Source: an uncultured Bacteroides sp. (GTDB lineage Bacteria; Bacteroidota; Bacteroidia; Bacteroidales; Bacteroidaceae). Taken from it: a stretch of 64,000 nt of DNA. The stretch is from NCBI GenBank assembly GCA_949289295.1, contig CASENM010000027.1, positions 1 to 64,000 on the forward strand, given 5' to 3'. Position numbers and translations under genes: made by a program. Shown here one piece after another: positions 42,866 through 51,602 of the stretch (the stretch's first letter is position 1; each line of letters opens with the position of its first letter). The notes under the pieces are model-generated. The model did not search any database and was not told where the DNA came from. It saw only the letters and a list, made by a program, of their open reading frames with translations.

Positions 42866-44278
42866 ATGAACTGCAAGAAGTATTTGTTCATGTGTGCAGC
42901 TTTGATGACATTGTCATTCTTCGCTGCTTGTAGTGATGATCCTGAGACTCCCGACATTCCGGAAACTCCGGGAACAGAAGAACCGGATGAACCAAGCCTT
43001 GCTGACCAGTGGAACAACACTAACACTGTGATTTGGCCGGCTGATACGGTGGTTAATCTGACGGAACATTATGTGGTGCCTGAAGGAAAGACACTGATCA
43101 TCAAGGAAGGCGCGCAGATTATCGCCAGTACGGAAGGAGTGGGTGTGAACCATGTGGCTATCGAGTTTACGGTAGACGGGAACCTGTATTGCGAAGGTAC
43201 AGAGGAGAAACCTGTATTGTTCTCTATTCCTGAGGCGGAACGTACGGCGGACAATATCTTTGCAGGTCTGTGGGGAGGTATCGTCGCTTCTGAGAGCTGT
43301 GGGGAAATGCTGATAGACCATACCGCCATCGAATATACCGGAGGTCAGGTGATTGAAGGTTCTCCTGCCGCTGCAAACGGTGTCTATACGGCCGGTGATG
43401 ATGCGTATCCACAGATTACGACCAACAATATTAACGGCAAGTATGTCATTACCAACTCCATCTTGCGTAATGGTTGGTCCGACGGCATTTATCTGATGGG
43501 AGGTGAAGCAATTATCGCCAACAATTTGTTTGCGGCCAACGGCTATGACGGTGCAGAAGCCGTGAACGTGAAGGCCGGTTGCAAGGTCGATGTGGCCGGA
43601 AACGTGATGTTCAGCCCGAATACCAACGGACTGAAGCTTTCAAGCTCCGGCCAGAACGAAAACCGCGGTCAGGCGTTGGTTCAGGCTTACAACAATACGA
43701 TTGTCAACGCCGGTTGGAGACGTGACGGCGAAAAGGGCGGTTGCATCTATGTGGAAAAGAACGCCTTGGCTAACGTATTCAACAACCTGCTCGTAAACTG
43801 CAAGTTCCGTGCCATGACTCCGAGTTTTGACATTCCGGACAATCCGGAAGAAGGATATGATGACAGCTCTGTCATCGACTACAATTTCTATGCTTCGGGA
43901 AGCCAGAAGAGCGACATCGTGTATGACGGTGAGGACGAGAGTGGTGTAGCATATGCCTGGCAGGGTTACAACTATGCGCATGAGGACTACAATGCCGGTG
44001 TGGTTGACGCGCATAGCGTGATTGCCGCAGAGACTGATTTGAAAGATCCGAAGTTCGTGAATTTTCCCATCAATGAAGTGGGACTGACAGATTATGTATA
44101 TAATGATGCGTGGGACTTCCATCTGACCGCAGGTTCTCCTGCTCTGGCCGGTGCCTGCAATGGCAGCGAGGCTTTCGCAATTCCGTATTTTTCGACTGAA
44201 GGTCTGACTCTTGAAGGGCTCGGTGAGACTTACACTTCACCGGCGGTTCAGGCCCGTTTCGGAGCTTACGGTGAATAA
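42866..44278 (+). CDS. Lipoprotein with parallel beta-helix repeats
   Basis: A 470 aa surface or periplasmic lipoprotein; the signal peptide ends FFAAC with C22. A Pro/Glu/Asp-rich linker (about 23-45, PETPDIPETPGTEEPDEPS) tethers a right-handed beta-helix (about 75-400). Helix rungs include VVPEGKTLIIKEGAQIIAS, AIEYTGGQVIEGSP, NSILRNGWSDGIYLMGG and NLFAANGYDGAEAVNVKAG. Such folds bind or cut polysaccharides, but no catalytic motif can be named. It follows the TonB-dependent receptor in one transcription unit closed by a terminator, so it may be a substrate-binding partner in place of SusD. Confidence 0.85.
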   Translation: MNCKKYLFMCAALMTLSFFAACSDDPETPDIPETPGTEEPDEPSLADQWNNTNTVIWPADTVVNLTEHYVVPEGKTLIIKEGAQIIASTEGVGVNHVAIEFTVDGNLYCEGTEEKPVLFSIPEAERTADNIFAGLWGGIVASESCGEMLIDHTAIEYTGGQVIEGSPAAANGVYTAGDDAYPQITTNNINGKYVITNSILRNGWSDGIYLMGGEAIIANNLFAANGYDGAEAVNVKAGCKVDVAGNVMFSPNTNGLKLSSSGQNENRGQALVQAYNNTIVNAGWRRDGEKGGCIYVEKNALANVFNNLLVNCKFRAMTPSFDIPDNPEEGYDDSSVIDYNFYASGSQKSDIVYDGEDESGVAYAWQGYNYAHEDYNAGVVDAHSVIAAETDLKDPKFVNFPINEVGLTDYVYNDAWDFHLTAGSPALAGACNGSEAFAIPYFSTEGLTLEGLGETYTSPAVQARFGAYGE

Positions 44279-44326
44279 TTTCCAAGGCTCGTTTTTGAGA
44301 CTGCTGATATACATTCATTTCTTTTT

Positions 44327-44372
44327 AAGGCTCGGACATAATTCCGGCAGGGAGAGTGTCCGGGCCTTTTGT
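44327..44372 (+). terminator. Terminator after the beta-helix lipoprotein gene
   Basis: AAGGCTCGGACA (44327-44338) pairs with TGTCCGGGCCTT (44357-44368) with one wobble, then TTTGT. It separates the receptor/lipoprotein unit from the metallophosphatase gene. Confidence 0.7.
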
Positions 44373-44422
44373 CCTTACATTTGATAAATTGTGTATTTCA
44401 GACTTATTTCAGTTTTGCTTGC

Positions 44423-44430
44423 TATTTTTG
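44423..44430 (+). promoter_or_regulatory. -7 element of the metallophosphatase promoter
   Basis: TATTTTTG lies 39 nt before the ATG at 44469. The -33 region is weak. Confidence 0.5.
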
Positions 44431-44468
44431 TCGCGGAATAATTGGACAACAAAATAAAACGATTCATT

Positions 44469-45413
44469 ATGATTTCATTGAAAAGAACATTCAGTGCATT
44501 GGGCGTGGCTTTGATGACATTGGGCGCCTTCGCACAGACACCGGCCGAATGGAAAACGCTGGAAAAGCCGTTGAACTTTTATCTGGCCAACGATTTGGGC
44601 CGCAACGGGTATTACGACCAGAAACCTATCGCGGAACTGATGGGAAGGATGGCCGAGACCATCGACATCGAGTTTGTGGTGGCCGCCGGCGACGTACATC
44701 ATTTTGAGGGAGTGCGCAGTGTGGACGACCCCTTGTGGATGACCAATTATGAGCTGATTTACAGCCATCCCGACCTGATGCTTCCCTGGTATCCTGTCTT
44801 GGGCAATCATGAATACCGGGGTAACACTCAGGCGGTGGTTGATTACAGTCAGGTGAGCGCGCGCTGGCAGATGCCCGACCGTTATTACACGAAGGTGATG
44901 GAAGAAGACGGGGCTACCCTCCGCCTGGTGATGATTGACACGGCTCCTTTGCTCGACAAGTATCGTGAGGATACGGAAAAGTATCCCGATGCCTGCAAGC
45001 AGGATATCGACGGGCAGCTGGCCTGGATGGATTCGGTACTGACCGTGGCGAAAGAGGACTGGGTGCTCGTGGTGGGACATCATCCCATTTACGCGGACAC
45101 CGACAAGAGCGAGTCGGAACGTACCGACATGCAGAAGCGTGTGGATACGCTTCTCCGCAAGCATGGCAACGTAGACATGTACCTTTGCGGCCATATCCAT
45201 AATTTCCAGCATATCCGCAAGCCGGGCAGCAAGATTGACTATGTGGTCAATTCTTCAGGCTCGTTGAGCCGCAAGGTGAAGCCGGTGGACGGTACCCGGT
45301 TCTGTAGTGACAAGAGCGGATTCTCGCTCATTACGGTCAGCAAGGACGAGCTTGACCTGTATATGATTGACAAGGACGGAAAAGTAATCCATACTGTGAA
45401 GCGGACGCGGTAA
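44469..45413 (+). CDS. Secreted calcineurin-like metallophosphatase (purple acid phosphatase-like)
   Basis: A 314 aa periplasmic phosphoesterase from ATG 44469 (MISLKRTFSALGV, signal peptide to about FAQT). Dinuclear metal motifs are in order: YLANDLGRNG, AAGDVHHFEGV, LGNHEYRGN, VVGHHPIYAD and CGHIHNFQHI. The domain order and the HHPIY/GHIHN pair match type-5 acid phosphatases (TRAP-like). It probably releases phosphate from organic esters. It has its own promoter and is followed by a triple-hairpin element. Confidence 0.9.
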   Translation: MISLKRTFSALGVALMTLGAFAQTPAEWKTLEKPLNFYLANDLGRNGYYDQKPIAELMGRMAETIDIEFVVAAGDVHHFEGVRSVDDPLWMTNYELIYSHPDLMLPWYPVLGNHEYRGNTQAVVDYSQVSARWQMPDRYYTKVMEEDGATLRLVMIDTAPLLDKYREDTEKYPDACKQDIDGQLAWMDSVLTVAKEDWVLVVGHHPIYADTDKSESERTDMQKRVDTLLRKHGNVDMYLCGHIHNFQHIRKPGSKIDYVVNSSGSLSRKVKPVDGTRFCSDKSGFSLITVSKDELDLYMIDKDGKVIHTVKRTR

Positions 45414-45437
45414 CCGCACGTGACGCTTTCTGTAAGA

Positions 45438-45497
45438 AAACGCTTCGGCATTTCAGATGAAACGCTTCGACGTTTTGTCTGAAACGCCGAAGCGTTT
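45438..45497 (+). repeat. Triple UUCG-hairpin element, copy 2 (third unit inverted)
   Basis: Units start at 45438, 45460 and 45482, exact 22-nt period: AAACGCTTCGGCATTT, AAACGCTTCGACGTTT and AAACGCCGAAGCGTTT. Units 1 and 2 fold with a TTCG loop; unit 3 is the reverse complement with a CGAA loop. Unit 1 and its flank can pair with unit 3 over about 22 bp with one mismatch (the arms extend through TTTCAGA and TCTGAAA), enclosing unit 2. Six T follow (45495-45500), so it can act as a terminator after the phosphatase gene. Confidence 0.85.
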
Positions 45498-45627
45498 TTT
45501 GCAAACTCTACATTGCGTTTCTTCCGGATAGCATTTCCGGCAACTGTATGACTTATGCTTTTTGGCGAAAAAAGCGGGCGGGAGGCAAAAAAAGGGGCTG
45601 ATATTGGACAGATGTTCCTTTTTTTGC

Positions 45628-45635
45628 TATTTTTG
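45628..45635 (+). promoter_or_regulatory. -7 element of the acyl-CoA carboxylase operon
   Basis: TATTTTTG lies 104 nt before the biotin carboxylase ATG; TTGG at 45604-45607 is at the -33 distance. The leader of about 95 nt has no evident structure. Confidence 0.5.
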
Positions 45636-45738
45636 CACAGATTTAGAGATGTTGTGCTGACTTTTCATCACGTGTCTCTGCCGGCCGAGAGAGGTTGGCC
45701 GGATTGTCAGAACGGAAGTAATAACCAAAACATAAAGC

Positions 45739-47250
45739 ATGATACACAAAGTATTGATCGCTAACCGTGGAGAGATTGCTGTGCGCGTAATGCGTTCGTG
45801 CCGTGAGATGGGCATCCGTACCGTCGCAGTGTTCTCGGAGGCCGACAGGACGGCCCGCCACGTACTTTATGCGGATGAAGCCTGCCTGATCGGTCCGGCT
45901 GCATCGCGTGAAAGTTACTTGAATATCGATAAGATTATCATGGCCGCAAAACGTCATGGAGTAGATGCCATCCATCCGGGATATGGATTCTTGTCGGAGA
46001 ACTCGGAGTTCGCACGCCGTTGCCGGAAGGAAGGTTTCATTTTCATCGGACCGGATCCGGAGACGATGGATGCGATGGGTGACAAGATTTCCGCGCGCAA
46101 GCACATGATTGCGGCCGGAGTGCCGGTGGTGCCGGGCACGGAGGAACCGCTGAAAAACGTGGAGGAGGCAAAGGAAATCTGCAACCAGATCGGCTATCCG
46201 GTGATGCTGAAGGCTTCCATGGGTGGTGGAGGAAAGGGTATGCGCCTGATCCACAGCGAAGACGAAGTGGAAGAGGCTTACAATACCGCACGCTCGGAGT
46301 CCATGTCGTCGTTCGGTGACGATACGGTCTATCTGGAAAAATTTGTGGAGGAACCGCATCACATCGAGTTCCAGATTCTGGGCGACCACTATGGCAACGC
46401 CATCCATCTGTTCGAGCGCGAATGTTCCATCCAGCGCCGTAACCAGAAAATCGTGGAAGAGACCCCTTCTCCCTTTATGACTCCCGAACTGCGCCAGAAG
46501 ATGGGGGCCGCGGCTGTGGCTGCGGCGAAGGCTGTCAACTATAAGGGTGCCGGCACCATCGAGTTCCTGGTCGACAAACACCGCAATTTCTATTTCCTCG
46601 AGATGAATACCCGTCTGCAGGTGGAACATCCCATCACGGAAGAGGTGCTGGGCGTAGATCTGGTGAAGGAACAGCTCCGCATCGCCAACAACGAGCCTCT
46701 CCATCTGAAGCAGGAAGAACTGAAGCAGCGCGGACACGCCATCGAATGCCGTATCTGCGCGGAGGATTCCGAGAACAACTTCATGCCTTCGCCGGGTGTC
46801 ATCCGCCAGCTGATTGAGCCGAACGGTATCGGTGTGCGCATCGACAGCTATGTGTACGAGAGCTACGAGATTCCTATCTATTACGACCCGATGATCGGCA
46901 AGCTGATTGTGTGGGCCACTACCCGCCAGTTCGCCATCGAGCGTATGCGCCGCGTGCTTTACGAATACAAGATTACGGGTCTGAAGACCAACATCGGTTA
47001 TCTGCGCCACATCATGAACGTGCCCGATTTCGTGGAAGGACATTACAACACGCTGTTCATTCCGAAGCATCAGGACATGTTGCGCAAGTGGGCGGGACGC
47101 AAGGAAGAGGATACCGAGAACATTGCGATGATTGCCGCCTACATCGACTATCTGATGAATCTGGAAGAAAACAAGACCGCTTCTTCAGATAATCGTCCGA
47201 TCAGCCGCTGGCGTGAGTTCGGTCTGAAGAAAGGTGTATTGAGAATCTAA
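45739..47250 (+). CDS. Biotin carboxylase subunit of an acyl-CoA carboxylase
   Basis: Carboxylates biotin on the carrier protein using ATP and bicarbonate. The 503 aa chain has IHKVLIANRGEIAVRVMRS at the start, the ATP-grasp loop KASMGGGGKGMR near 155, and the catalytic EMNTRLQVEHPITEE near 290. It is about 50 aa longer at the C-terminus than AccC of fatty-acid synthesis, as usual for propionyl-CoA type carboxylases. It lies 12 bp before the biotin carrier gene and the carboxyltransferase, forming a three-subunit enzyme. The substrate is most likely propionyl-CoA. Confidence 0.93.
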   Translation: MIHKVLIANRGEIAVRVMRSCREMGIRTVAVFSEADRTARHVLYADEACLIGPAASRESYLNIDKIIMAAKRHGVDAIHPGYGFLSENSEFARRCRKEGFIFIGPDPETMDAMGDKISARKHMIAAGVPVVPGTEEPLKNVEEAKEICNQIGYPVMLKASMGGGGKGMRLIHSEDEVEEAYNTARSESMSSFGDDTVYLEKFVEEPHHIEFQILGDHYGNAIHLFERECSIQRRNQKIVEETPSPFMTPELRQKMGAAAVAAAKAVNYKGAGTIEFLVDKHRNFYFLEMNTRLQVEHPITEEVLGVDLVKEQLRIANNEPLHLKQEELKQRGHAIECRICAEDSENNFMPSPGVIRQLIEPNGIGVRIDSYVYESYEIPIYYDPMIGKLIVWATTRQFAIERMRRVLYEYKITGLKTNIGYLRHIMNVPDFVEGHYNTLFIPKHQDMLRKWAGRKEEDTENIAMIAAYIDYLMNLEENKTASSDNRPISRWREFGLKKGVLRI

Positions 47251-47262
47251 AAACAGGAAATT

Positions 47263-47784
47263 ATGGAAATACATATTGGTGACAGAGTGGCCGATGTGAC
47301 GTTGGTCAGCAAGGAAGGCAACAAGGTGCAGCTCACCGTCGATGGGGTCCCGTATGACGTGGACATCGTGATGGCGGAAAACGGAAGCTGCTCGATTCTC
47401 CACAACGGAAAGTCATACAATGCCGAACTTATCCGCAAGGAAGGCGGCAAGAGCTATACGGTGAACGCACATTATCAGTCATACAACATCGACATCATCG
47501 ACTCGCAAGCCAAGTATCTGCGTATGCGTAAGGGCGGCGATGAAAAACAGCAGGACAAGATTATCTCGCCGATGCCGGGCAAGGTCGTGAAGATACCGGT
47601 GAAGGTGGGCGACCATCTGGAAGCCGGCGACATCGTGGCCGTCATCGAGGCAATGAAGATGCAGAGCAACTACAAGGTGAACAGTCCTTGCGTGGTGAAG
47701 GAGATTTTTGTGAACGAAGGTGATTCAGTAAACAGCAACCAGGTCATCATGACGCTGGATGTGATAAATAAAGACGAAGAATGA
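47263..47784 (+). CDS. Biotin carboxyl carrier protein of the acyl-CoA carboxylase
   Basis: A 173 aa carrier. The C-terminal 75 residues form the biotinyl domain with the biotinylated lysine K132 in VIEAMKMQSN. The N-terminal half (VTLVSKEGNKVQLTVDGVPY) is a beta-rich linker to the partner subunits. Its TGA overlaps the ATG of the carboxyltransferase gene by 4 bp, ensuring coupled translation. Confidence 0.93.
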   Translation: MEIHIGDRVADVTLVSKEGNKVQLTVDGVPYDVDIVMAENGSCSILHNGKSYNAELIRKEGGKSYTVNAHYQSYNIDIIDSQAKYLRMRKGGDEKQQDKIISPMPGKVVKIPVKVGDHLEAGDIVAVIEAMKMQSNYKVNSPCVVKEIFVNEGDSVNSNQVIMTLDVINKDEE

Positions 47785-49319
47785 TTATGACAGCAGAAGA
47801 GCAATACAAGAAATTTGAGGAGCTGGACAAGCTGGCTTCGCAGGGAGGCGGTGTGGATCGCGTGGAAAAACAGCACGCCAACGGCCACATGACGGCACGC
47901 GAGCGCATTGACATGCTGCTTGACAAGGGCACGTTCAATGAAATCGACAAGTTCGTGATTCATCATTGCACGGATTTCGGAATGGACAAGAAGCATATTC
48001 CGGGCGACGGCATCGTTTGCGGATATGGAAAGGTTGACGGACGTCTGGTGTATGTCTATGCATACGACTTCACAGTATATGGAGGTACGCTGAGTGAGAC
48101 CGGCGCGAAGAAAATCGTGAAGGTACAGGAACTGGCACTGAAAAACGGCGCTCCTGTTATCGCGCTGAACGACTCGGGCGGCGCGCGCATTCAGGAAGGT
48201 GTGGGAAGTATCTCGGGATACGCTTCCATCTTCTATCAGAACACCATCGCCTCAGGGGTTATCCCACAGATATCAGCCATTCTCGGGCCGTGTGCGGGCG
48301 GCGCATGCTACTCGCCGGCATTGACCGACTTCATCTTCATGGTAAAGGAGAAGAGCCACATGTTCATTACCGGACCGGATGTGGTGAAGGCAGTGACTCA
48401 TGAGGAAGTGGACAAGGAAGAACTGGGGGGTGCCTATACGCACAGCAGCAAGAGCGGTGTCACCCATTTCCTGTGCGACACGGAGGAAGAAACCCTGATG
48501 AGCATCCGTGAGCTGTTGAGTTTCTTGCCTTCAAACAATATGGAGGACGCTCCGACCGTTCCCTGTACGGATGATATCCGCCGGGCCGACGAAGCGCTCA
48601 TGTCGGTGATTCCCGATGACCCTAACATGCCGTATGACATCAAGAACATCATCGAGCCGGTGGTCGACAACCAGTATTTCTTTGAGGTGATGTCACATTT
48701 CGCCAAGAACATCGTGGTGGGCTTCGCCCGTCTGGGAGGCCGTTCGGTAGGTATCGTGGCCAACCAGCCCGCTTATCTGGCCGGAGTGCTCGACATCGAC
48801 GCATCTGACAAGGCATCACGCTTCATCCGTTTCTGCGACTGCTTCAACATTCCTATCATCACGTTCGAGGATGTGCCGGGATTCCTTCCGGGATGCACCC
48901 AGGAACACAACGGAATCATCCGTCACGGAGCGAAAATCGTGTATGCGTATGCCGAAGCTACTGTTCCCAAGATTACGGTCATCACCCGCAAGGCTTATGG
49001 AGGTGCCTATATCGTGATGAACAGCAAGCCGATTGGTGCTGACGTGAACTTCTCTTATCCTACCGCCGAAATCGCGGTGATGGGAGCTGACGGGGCGGTG
49101 AACATTCTGTACCGCAAGGCTACTCCCGAAGAGAAGGCACAGGCTATCGAAGACTATAAGGAAAAGTTCTCCAATCCGTATCGTGCGGCTGAGCAGGGCT
49201 ATATCGATGAAATTATCCTTCCGAAAGATACCCGCTTCAAGTTGATTCAGGCACTGGAGATGACTCAGAACAAGAGCCAAAGCAATCCGCCGAAGAAGCA
49301 CGGCAACATGCCGCTGTAA
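47781..49319 (+). CDS. Carboxyltransferase subunit (propionyl-CoA carboxylase beta / MmdA type)
   Basis: Transfers the carboxyl group between biotin and acyl-CoA. The 512 aa chain carries crotonase-fold halves with NDSGGARIQEGVGSISGYAS and GPCAGGACYSPAL (oxyanion glycines) in the first, and DVPGFLPGCTQEHNGIIRHGAK and KAYGGAYIVMNSK in the second. An alternative start is ATG 47787. With biotin carboxylase and carrier in the same operon it is a soluble carboxylase; without a membrane decarboxylase subunit nearby a sodium-pumping decarboxylase is less likely. It would link propionyl-CoA and methylmalonyl-CoA in succinate-propionate metabolism. Confidence 0.93.
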   Translation: MIMTAEEQYKKFEELDKLASQGGGVDRVEKQHANGHMTARERIDMLLDKGTFNEIDKFVIHHCTDFGMDKKHIPGDGIVCGYGKVDGRLVYVYAYDFTVYGGTLSETGAKKIVKVQELALKNGAPVIALNDSGGARIQEGVGSISGYASIFYQNTIASGVIPQISAILGPCAGGACYSPALTDFIFMVKEKSHMFITGPDVVKAVTHEEVDKEELGGAYTHSSKSGVTHFLCDTEEETLMSIRELLSFLPSNNMEDAPTVPCTDDIRRADEALMSVIPDDPNMPYDIKNIIEPVVDNQYFFEVMSHFAKNIVVGFARLGGRSVGIVANQPAYLAGVLDIDASDKASRFIRFCDCFNIPIITFEDVPGFLPGCTQEHNGIIRHGAKIVYAYAEATVPKITVITRKAYGGAYIVMNSKPIGADVNFSYPTAEIAVMGADGAVNILYRKATPEEKAQAIEDYKEKFSNPYRAAEQGYIDEIILPKDTRFKLIQALEMTQNKSQSNPPKKHGNMPL

Positions 49320-49349
49320 TCCCAGGCTTCGGGTCTCTGGAATAGAGGG

Positions 49350-49391
49350 AGGCTGTCTCAAATAAGTTTTTTTATTTGAGACAGCCTTTTT
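49350..49391. terminator. Bidirectional terminator of the repeated AGGCTGTCTCAAAT type
   Basis: AGGCTGTCTCAAATAA (49350-49365) and TTATTTGAGACAGCCT (49372-49387) form a perfect 16-bp stem with a 6-nt loop, followed by T residues. It serves the convergent carboxylase operon and AraC gene. A close copy lies at 62542-62584. Confidence 0.85.
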
Positions 49392-49414
49392 TCGTTCCCA
49401 GATGGAGAAGGCGC

Positions 49415-50335
49415 CTATTCTTTCTGGTATTTTTTCGGCGAATATCCGGTAGCGGCCTTGAAATATTTCCCGAAAAAAGAGGCGTTGGCAAAATTCAGCA
49501 AGTCGCTTACCTGCTGGACGGTGTATCTTCCGTTCTTCAGCAGCGTTTTGGCATCCAGAATCACATATTCCTTGATCCATTCTCCGGCATGTCGCCCGCT
49601 GGCCTGGAAGACGGCTTGCGACAGATATTTGGGTGTCAGACACATCAAGTCCGCATAGAATGTGACGCTCCTTTCCTTGGTATAGTTTTTTTGTACCAGT
49701 GTCAGAAACTTGTCGAAAAGGTATTTCTGCCTGTTCTTCCTGTAATTGCTTTCCTTTATTTCCAGCGTGTCCGAAAGTTCCTGATAGCATTCGGCCAGTA
49801 TCACCTGCATGAACCCTTTCAGTACTTCGCGCGTGAACTCCGTGTGGGGTTTCTGCACCTTTTTCCGCATCATGCGGTAAAGAGTCAGCAGTTCCTCCAT
49901 TTTCCCGTCCGGCAGGTGGGCGACGGCCTGGCTGGAGAGCTTGTTGCGGAATCCTGCCGGATATGCGGAGTCGTGTCCGTTCAGATAATTGTCTTCTTTA
50001 TAGGTGATGAATGCCATCTGGAAGTCCTTGCTGATTTCCACACATTCGCCGATGGAGTTGGGAAGGATGATGGCCACCATGTTTTCTCTGATCACGTATT
50101 CCTGCAGGTTATATCGGATGCGCATGTATCCTTTCGTGCAGATCTGTATCATGGTGAACATCATTTTGAACGGGTAGGTATTGTGGATGAATCTGGTTAT
50201 TTCCTTCTCTTCAATGGGTGGAGAGTTGAAATTGTCCGTCAGCATCAGTTCGTTCTCAAAGGTCAGAGTCTGTTCCGAGATGGGGAGCATCATCATCTCC
50301 AGTTTGTTGAATGTTTGTGGAATGTGTTTTTTCAT
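49415..50335 (-). CDS. AraC-family transcriptional regulator, probable RND operon regulator
   Basis: The 306 aa protein has an N-terminal sensing half (about 1-185) and a C-terminal AraC DNA-binding domain (about 205-304) with VTFYADLMCLTPKYLSQAVF and QQVSDLLNFANASFFGKYFK, ending GYSPKKYQKE. It is divergent from the RND efflux operon, with a minus-strand -7 element TATATTTG at 50361-50368. By arrangement it probably controls the efflux genes. Confidence 0.9.
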   Translation of the reverse strand: MKKHIPQTFNKLEMMMLPISEQTLTFENELMLTDNFNSPPIEEKEITRFIHNTYPFKMMFTMIQICTKGYMRIRYNLQEYVIRENMVAIILPNSIGECVEISKDFQMAFITYKEDNYLNGHDSAYPAGFRNKLSSQAVAHLPDGKMEELLTLYRMMRKKVQKPHTEFTREVLKGFMQVILAECYQELSDTLEIKESNYRKNRQKYLFDKFLTLVQKNYTKERSVTFYADLMCLTPKYLSQAVFQASGRHAGEWIKEYVILDAKTLLKNGRYTVQQVSDLLNFANASFFGKYFKAATGYSPKKYQKE

Positions 50336-50540
50336 GGTCTGTTTGTCTTTATGTATAAGGCAAATATACTTCTTTTAGAACAATTTAGTCCGTTAATAAA
50401 GCTTGTTTGAGAAAAAATCCATCCTTTAGGATGTTTTTCCCGTATTTTGGCTCGTGAAAATCATGATTTAAAGTTGGATATTTGTAAGGATGAAGAAACA
50501 ATGGTCAGATTGTCAGAGCAGAATTTATATACATTCATTC
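50336..50540. promoter_or_regulatory. Divergent control region, AraC gene and RND operon
   Basis: TATATTTG (minus strand, 50361-50368) serves the regulator gene. A small stem CATCC-TTTA-GGATG (50420-50433) followed by TTTTT could stop rightward transcripts. Near 50443-50449 TATTTTG resembles a -7 box one base short. The regulator site cannot be located by eye. Confidence 0.45.
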
Positions 50541-51602
50541 ATGAAAAGCTATATCGTATTGAGTATGATGCTTGCCGCCGGTCTGTTTGCCGGATGTAGC
50601 GGCGACAAGACGGGAAAAAGGACCGTGCATCATGTGATGTGCGTGCGCCCGTTGCCTTCAGGTACGGAGACGGTGAGATTGTTTTCCGGAACAGTGAAGG
50701 AAATGCGCGAGATCAGTCTGGGGTTCAAGACTCCCGGACAGATAAGACAGGTCTATGTGAAAGAGGGCGACCGTGTGCGTGAAGACCAGCTGGTAGCCGT
50801 TCTCGACGATACCGACTATCGGCTGGGCGTGGAGGCATTGCAGGTGCAGGCCGACCAGCTGGAACAGGAGGTGGAGCGGATGAAGCTGCTTTACGAGGCC
50901 AAGAGCATCTCGGCCAATGACTACGAGAAGGCCGTGGCGGGACTGAGACAGCTCAAGGTACAGTTGCAGGTGAATCGCAACAAACTGGACTATACACGGC
51001 TTCATGCGCCGGTATCGGGATATATCCAGAGTGTGAACTTTGAACCGGCGGAGATGGTGGATGCAGGCACTCCTGTCGTGATTTTACTGGACATGGAGCG
51101 TCTGGAAGTAGAGTTGGACATCCCGGTGGAATTATACCGGCAAAGAGACAGGATTGACGGAATTTTCTGCTATCCCGGCCAAGGGAAAGATACGGTGGCG
51201 ATGAAGCTTCTCAGTATCACTCCGAAAGCTGACGGAACGCAGCTCTACCGGATGTGTCTGGCTTTCGGAAGTCCGGTGACGGACAAGTTTACGCCTGGCA
51301 TGAATGCAGAAATCGGCATCCGGATGGTATCGGACGAAGAAGCGGGAGTGTTTACCTTACCTGTCCATGCGGTGGTCAGAGAGAAGGATGAGGTGTATGT
51401 ATGGACAGTGGCCGGTGATTCCACGGTGCATAAGGTGCGGGTCACTCTTCAGGGGATGGACGGAAAGGGCCAGGCTGTCATTTCTTCCGGACTGAAGGGA
51501 GACGAGCAGGTGGTCAGAGCCGGAGTGAACGCGCTTCAGGAGAATGAGAAGGTGGGCGTGATGGACGGACCGGAAAAAACGAATGTGGGAGGACTGCTCT
51601 GA
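50541..51602 (+). CDS. RND efflux periplasmic adaptor (membrane fusion lipoprotein)
   Basis: Joins the inner-membrane pump to the outer-membrane channel. From ATG 50541 (MKSYIVLSMMLAAGLFAGC) the chain has 353 aa with lipid attachment at C19; the frame from 50490 would bury the signal peptide. Domains: barrel-sandwich strand GFKTPGQIRQVYVKEGDRV near 62-80, a helical hairpin (about 95-145), the second lipoyl half DYTRLHAPVSGYIQSV, then beta-barrel domains. Its stop overlaps the pump start by 1 bp (TGATG). Confidence 0.93.
   Translation: MKSYIVLSMMLAAGLFAGCSGDKTGKRTVHHVMCVRPLPSGTETVRLFSGTVKEMREISLGFKTPGQIRQVYVKEGDRVREDQLVAVLDDTDYRLGVEALQVQADQLEQEVERMKLLYEAKSISANDYEKAVAGLRQLKVQLQVNRNKLDYTRLHAPVSGYIQSVNFEPAEMVDAGTPVVILLDMERLEVELDIPVELYRQRDRIDGIFCYPGQGKDTVAMKLLSITPKADGTQLYRMCLAFGSPVTDKFTPGMNAEIGIRMVSDEEAGVFTLPVHAVVREKDEVYVWTVAGDSTVHKVRVTLQGMDGKGQAVISSGLKGDEQVVRAGVNALQENEKVGVMDGPEKTNVGGLL

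Noticed and set aside
45643-47070. 475-codon open frame antisense to the biotin carboxylase gene
   Set aside because: The biotin carboxylase motifs on the plus strand are complete; the antisense frame is His/Arg-rich and typical of a shadow.
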